6,550 nt of DNA, taken from the NCBI GenBank assembly GCA_028275295.1, contig JAPWUY010000110.1:1-6550 (forward strand), in the 5' to 3' direction. Every line of letters starts with the position of its first letter. Positions within the stretch are counted from its first letter, which is position 1. A program made the position numbers and the translations under genes. Source of the DNA: Thermodesulfobacteriota bacterium. Its GTDB lineage: Bacteria; Desulfobacterota; Desulfocorpusculales; Desulfocorpusculum. Below, piece after piece: positions 5,893 through 6,550 of the stretch. The notes beneath the pieces are model-generated. The model saw nothing but the letters and a program-made list of their open reading frames with translations. It searched no databases and was not told the DNA's origin.

Positions 5893-5922
5893 TTGACTTG
5901 TTATCACCGGATGGGGTAGTCT
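5893..5922 (+). promoter_or_regulatory. Candidate sigma-70-type promoter for carD
   Basis: TTGACT (5893-5898, 5 of 6 to the -35 consensus) and TAGTCT (5917-5922, 3 of 6 to the -10 consensus, keeping the important second A and last T) are separated by 18 nt. The predicted start would lie about 30 nt before the carD ATG, leaving a short leader with GGAGGAGG. With the minus-strand promoter at 5786-5814 it would make the 209-nt gap 5753-5961 a divergent regulatory region. Confidence 0.4.
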
Positions 5923-5961
5923 TTCAAGAAAAGCTTCTCGCGTCGGAGGAGGTCGTGCATC

Positions 5962-6444
5962 ATGTTCAAGGTAGGGGATCTGGCTGTGTACCCTGCCCAT
6001 GGCGTGGGCGTGATCGAATCCATAGAGCAGAGGGAGATTCACGGGAACAACCAGAAGTTCTACGTCATGAGGATCCTGGACAACGGGATGACAATAATGA
6101 TCCCCACAGATAATGTGGAGAGTGTGGGGCTTAGGAACGTCATAGACCCGGAGGAAGTCCCGAAGATATACGAGATACTCCAGGAGAGGGATTTCCAGAT
6201 TCCCAACCAGAGCTGGAACCGCAGGTACAGGGAATACACCCAGAAGATCAAGAAGGGCTCTGCGTACGAGGTGGCTGAGGTTTTGAGGGACCTGGTTTTG
6301 TTGAAAAGCGACAAGACCCTCTCCTTCGGGGAGAGGAAGATGTTGGACCTGGCCAGGAATCTTCTGGTGAAAGAGATCTCCATAGCCTGCAAGACCGATG
6401 AGAAGGTAGTGGAACAGGAGATTTACAGGTTATTCGAAATGTGA
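5962..6444 (+). CDS. carD: CarD/CdnL-family RNA polymerase-binding transcriptional regulator
   Basis: The 160-residue protein is a full-length CarD-type regulator. In characterised members the N-terminal domain binds the RNA polymerase beta subunit and the C-terminal helical domain contacts the upstream edge of the promoter bubble, stabilising open complexes. Here residues 1-60 form the Tudor-like RNA polymerase-interaction domain (FKVGDLAVYPAHGVGVIESI at the start, then IPTDN at 47-51). Residues 61-160 form the helical domain, with QSWNRRYREY at 83-92; Trp85 corresponds to the wedge tryptophan of characterised CarD proteins. LSFGERKMLDLARNLLVKEI (120-139) is the conserved last part. Length is typical. 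ATG 5962 has GGAGGAGG at 5945-5952, 9 nt upstream. It is likely a general housekeeping factor, not specific to the transporter or oxoprolinase. Confidence 0.94.
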   Translation: MFKVGDLAVYPAHGVGVIESIEQREIHGNNQKFYVMRILDNGMTIMIPTDNVESVGLRNVIDPEEVPKIYEILQERDFQIPNQSWNRRYREYTQKIKKGSAYEVAEVLRDLVLLKSDKTLSFGERKMLDLARNLLVKEISIACKTDEKVVEQEIYRLFEM

Positions 6445-6460
6445 GGGGTGGTCTGAGCTC

Positions 6461-6550
6461 ATGAGAGGTTTCATGACAAGGGCAACGTGGGTGATTTTGG
6501 CTTCAGGGGCAGGTTATTTTCTGGCTCGGCGCTTCTACGATGGTGGGGAG
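6461..6550 (+). CDS. N-terminus of a membrane-anchored protein, cut by the window end
   Basis: An open frame begins at ATG 6461, 16 nt after carD, and runs to the end without a stop, giving 30 residues. A second in-frame ATG at 6473, preceded by GAGAGG at 4-nt spacing, may be the true start; the first has only a GGGGTGG-like sequence about 10 nt upstream. From Met5 the peptide has a short hydrophobic stretch (TWVILASGAGYFLARRF) followed by Arg-Arg, as in an N-terminal membrane anchor. In several bacteria carD is followed by a PIN/TRAM-domain protein with an N-terminal membrane segment, which is a plausible identity from context. The visible residues cannot confirm it. Confidence 0.5.
   Translation, partial: MRGFMTRATWVILASGAGYFLARRFYDGGE

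Noticed and set aside
5589..6113. Plus-strand open frame of 174 residues across the carD upstream region
   Set aside because: It runs antisense to the 66-residue gene and then out of frame into carD. Its Ser/Arg-rich composition and lack of any conserved block mark it as a chance frame.
1..6550. tRNA, rRNA, CRISPR, transposase, toxin-antitoxin or phage-defence genes
   Set aside because: I looked for cloverleaf arms, repeated spacers, terminal inverted repeats and relevant protein motifs on both strands and saw none.

Overview
The window is a compact piece of bacterial chromosome with moderately high GC. Arginine is mostly AGG/AGA, ATA isoleucine is frequent, and Shine-Dalgarno sequences are strong (GGAGG type). 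A LIV-type amino-acid transporter, a pxpABC 5-oxoprolinase cluster and a CarD regulator together would suit a Desulfobacterota-like ('deltaproteobacterial') lineage. That assignment is inference from gene content and codon style; no marker gene is present.

Layout. (1) Positions 1-2533, plus strand: the tail of livH, then livM, livG and livF. These are the membrane and ATPase parts of a branched-chain/hydrophobic amino-acid ABC importer. livH and livM overlap by 13 nt, livM and livG by 1 nt, and livG and livF are 46 nt apart. (2) Positions 2534-2639: a 106-nt convergent gap with at most a weak hairpin. (3) Positions 2640-5075, minus strand: pxpA-pxpB-pxpC, encoding the three-subunit 5-oxoprolinase, with a candidate promoter just upstream of pxpA. 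(4) Position 5264 onward: a small single-pass membrane protein gene (plus), a small predicted helical-hairpin protein gene (minus), a divergent regulatory region, a full-length carD-family regulator gene (plus), and the first 30 codons of another membrane-anchored protein running off the end.

How they work together. The Liv complex would import an amino acid or related compound using ATP hydrolysed by LivG/LivF. PxpABC would convert 5-oxoproline to glutamate in the cytoplasm. The two clusters converge, so they are separate transcription units, and a shared substrate is only a possibility. CarD is a housekeeping RNA polymerase-binding factor unlikely to be specific to either cluster.

Most of the window is ordinary, well-conserved metabolism, and I did not find a clearly new system. 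The most notable feature is LivG: its ABC signature motif is destroyed (IPVPAQ where LSxGQQ is expected), while its Walker A, Walker B glutamate and His switch are intact. LivF carries a perfect LSGGEQQ but has Gln at the His-switch position. The transporter therefore appears to have one complete and one degenerate ATP site. The two small uncharacterised genes beside carD are the other items worth a second look. No RNA genes, mobile elements, CRISPR arrays or origins were seen.
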